The position numbers and the translations under genes were made by a program. Below are positions 62,216 through 64,000 of a stretch of 64,000 bases of DNA, in pieces. This DNA comes from Branchiostoma floridae (lineage: Eukaryota > Chordata > Leptocardii > Amphioxiformes > Branchiostomatidae), in NCBI RefSeq assembly GCF_000003815.2, contig NC_049985.1, forward strand, positions 8,952,251 to 9,016,250. The letters run 5' to 3'. Position 1 is the first letter of the stretch. Each line of letters opens with the position of its first letter. A model generated the notes under the pieces. That model saw only the letters and a list, made by a program, of their open reading frames with translations. It was not told where the DNA came from and did not search any database.

Positions 62216-63270
62216 GTAACTATCATAATAATTCAGCTGGTGTATTATTGCAGCCAGTAGGTACCCAATCTGAGTAATGAGGCTGTTTTACAAATGTACA
62301 TGCTGGAGGCACCTCCTCCAACACGGACGGGACCTCCATTAATTTTTCTCGTGGAAGTCTCTTCCATAACATGAGACAAAATTACATGTCTGGGATCAAA
62401 CTCAGGCCCACGGATCCATGGAATCGGATCCAGATGGCCAAGCAGCGGGGTTGCTTAAACCGCTCGGCCTACCTACAGAAAATATTTTTTTCAGGACTGA
62501 AGACACAGAATTTTTTTTTTCTAGGCCATAGGACTTGACCCAACCAAAGTTGGGGTAGGGTCCGATTTGTGAGATGAGAAACACCTTCATTTATTTCAAT
62601 ATGAATAATACCAAAAAAATACAATCAAATATACGTGTATTATATGTGCTAGTAATGCCCCTGTCGCAATCAAATTATCAAGACCTATGCTACCAGAAAA
62701 TTAGTATGACATGACTCATCGATCAGGGCCCCCCTCCCCCATCAGTTACCGTTTACTAAAACACTGCGTTACTAGGCACGAGATACAAACTACAGTCATA
62801 TACACGATCTAAAATAACATGGTTATTGGGTCACATACATAGCCCTTTCACATACCTTCAGTAATGCACCACTTCGAGAGTCGGAAACGTAGAGTTTGTA
62901 GGAATAATAGTTAAGGTACCACCTCACTTTGCTCAGCTCAGCTCAGTCAACCTTTTTTTTCGGCTGCGCGCTAGAATGTTAGACTGATCCACTTCAAAAA
63001 ATGGGAGTCTCTTTCAAAATAAGTTTACTTGGAGATCTATGGGGGTTGAATGACACAAGTGTGACTTTTATCTGTTTATATTACTTTCTTTGTCAAATCT
63101 AAGTTGTGTCATATATCCTTAAATTACACAACCAACGTCAAATATAACATAATTTTAAAACTGAGACTCACCTTATTCTACAATGGATAAGACGATCTGC
63201 AAGAGGTTGGCCCATTGGTCCAATTTGTGACCGTTTGTCCAATCAACGCTGGCTAATCATTTGCTATTCT
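62216..63270. other. Upstream region of txndc9
   Basis: Includes a possible non-coding first exon of txndc9 beginning near 62950 and ending at 62856 (minus strand, TGAAG/GTATGTG). Nothing else recognised. Confidence 0.3.
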
Positions 63271-63460
63271 TCAAGCAGAGGTTAGGGACTCCGGCTGTTT
63301 TTGACGTTTGTTAATAGGCGTTTTAATTAGGATTTCTATTTTGAACCGTCTTCTTTGTTTTCCCAACGCCGTGAGACATAAGAAAAAACGGTACAAAATA
63401 AAAAGCCCAATAAAAGCGCCAAAAATGTCAAAAACAGCCGGGGCCAAACCTCTGCTTGGA
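63271..63460. mobile_element. Foldback MITE (CAAGCAGAGG family)
   Basis: Ends CAAGCAGAGGTT / AACCTCTGCTTG with inner mirrored GGCTGTTTTTGACGTTT. A further solo end (TCTCCAAGCAGAGATTA) follows at about 63475. From here to the window end I see no gene. Confidence 0.7.
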
Positions 63461-64000
63461 GGGTTAATGTTAGTCTCCAAGCAGAGATTAGGCATCCGGC
63501 TGGGTTTTCATTTTTTTTTTACCTGTTAGATGACTTGACTTAAAAGGTCTTAATCTGCACAACCCAATGTCACAGAAGCAGTGGATTGCTCATTCCTTTT
63601 CAACGACTGGAGTTGGATAGTCAAAAGTTTGTGTAAATCCAATTTCGTTGTGTAAGGTGGAAATTACACTTCAACTGTGATACAGAATGTAACGTTAGAA
63701 TGACTTGAGACAAGAAAAAAATGATACTGTTGAATAAAGGACCAAAGGATAGCATCATCCTTTTTCACATCGTTTAATATTATAATAATGTTCAGTAAGT
63801 GATGGCAGCCATATAACACCACTTTACAATTATGTAGTACATTTGACTAACAGCGTAACAACGTAAATAATTCACGCATTTTTTCTAACCTGATTGTGAC
63901 TTTCTCATCCTGATAGACATAACTGTGTCCATTTTTTGACACTACCATATTTCTACTGTTTGAATAAAATAGACAGTTCCATTAGCAAATATGGTACATA

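Overview
The window is animal nuclear DNA: spliced genes with short exons, a tRNA gene, AATAAA sites, a 5'TOP ribosomal promoter and dense interspersed repeats. Gene content (rps3, rpl31, mrpl57, aadat, txndc9, an LRR-Ig receptor) and the tRNA-Ser(AGA), which closely resembles the vertebrate gene, suggest an invertebrate deuterostome. A lancelet (Branchiostoma) is my best guess, but that is inference and not proven. Two 100-N scaffold gaps (18288-18387, 32964-33063) are present.

Layout. 1-700: tetranucleotide microsatellite and an RG-rich exon (minus) of a gene leaving the window. 1.1-4.0 kb: rps3 (plus; six coding exons and a possible alternative seventh). 5.1 kb: tRNA-Ser(AGA). 6.4-8.9 kb: rpl31 (minus), head to head with mrpl57 (plus, 9.2-11.0 kb) across a roughly 300-bp shared promoter. 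12.3-48.5 kb: aadat-like kynurenine/aminoadipate aminotransferase (minus, 14 exons reconstructed in phase). Its last intron holds a pol-less LTR retrotransposon and a plus-strand LRR-Ig-TM receptor gene. Its 18.7-kb first intron holds MITEs, a ~100-bp satellite array and a complete-looking 8.6-kb tyrosine-recombinase (YR) retrotransposon inserted in that satellite. 47.7-57.6 kb: three tandem segments, each carrying an intact copy of aadat exon 1 with donor in the same phase. 59.8-61.2 kb: txndc9 (minus).

Most noteworthy. (1) The YR element at 33743-42377 has PAT/Ngaro-type split direct repeats (A1 - ORFs - B1-A2-B2). It also has a near-empty paralogous target site in the flanking satellite, a gag ORF apparently split by an intron, acceptor-like sites at the start of the RT and recombinase ORFs, and an array of about 20 short hairpins (CAGCACTGG/CCAGTGCTG) in its gag region. 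(2) The aadat first exon is triplicated, with 40-bp-arm hairpins just inside the intron of copies 2 and 3. (3) A ~1.55-kb near-perfect foldback element carries TTAA ends. (4) Several MITEs have clear target-site duplications (9, 8, 6 and 3 bp), and two insertions are confirmed by comparing duplicated segments with and without them.

Exon boundaries were read by eye from splice consensus, frame continuity and remembered family features. No alignment, database search or folding program was run.
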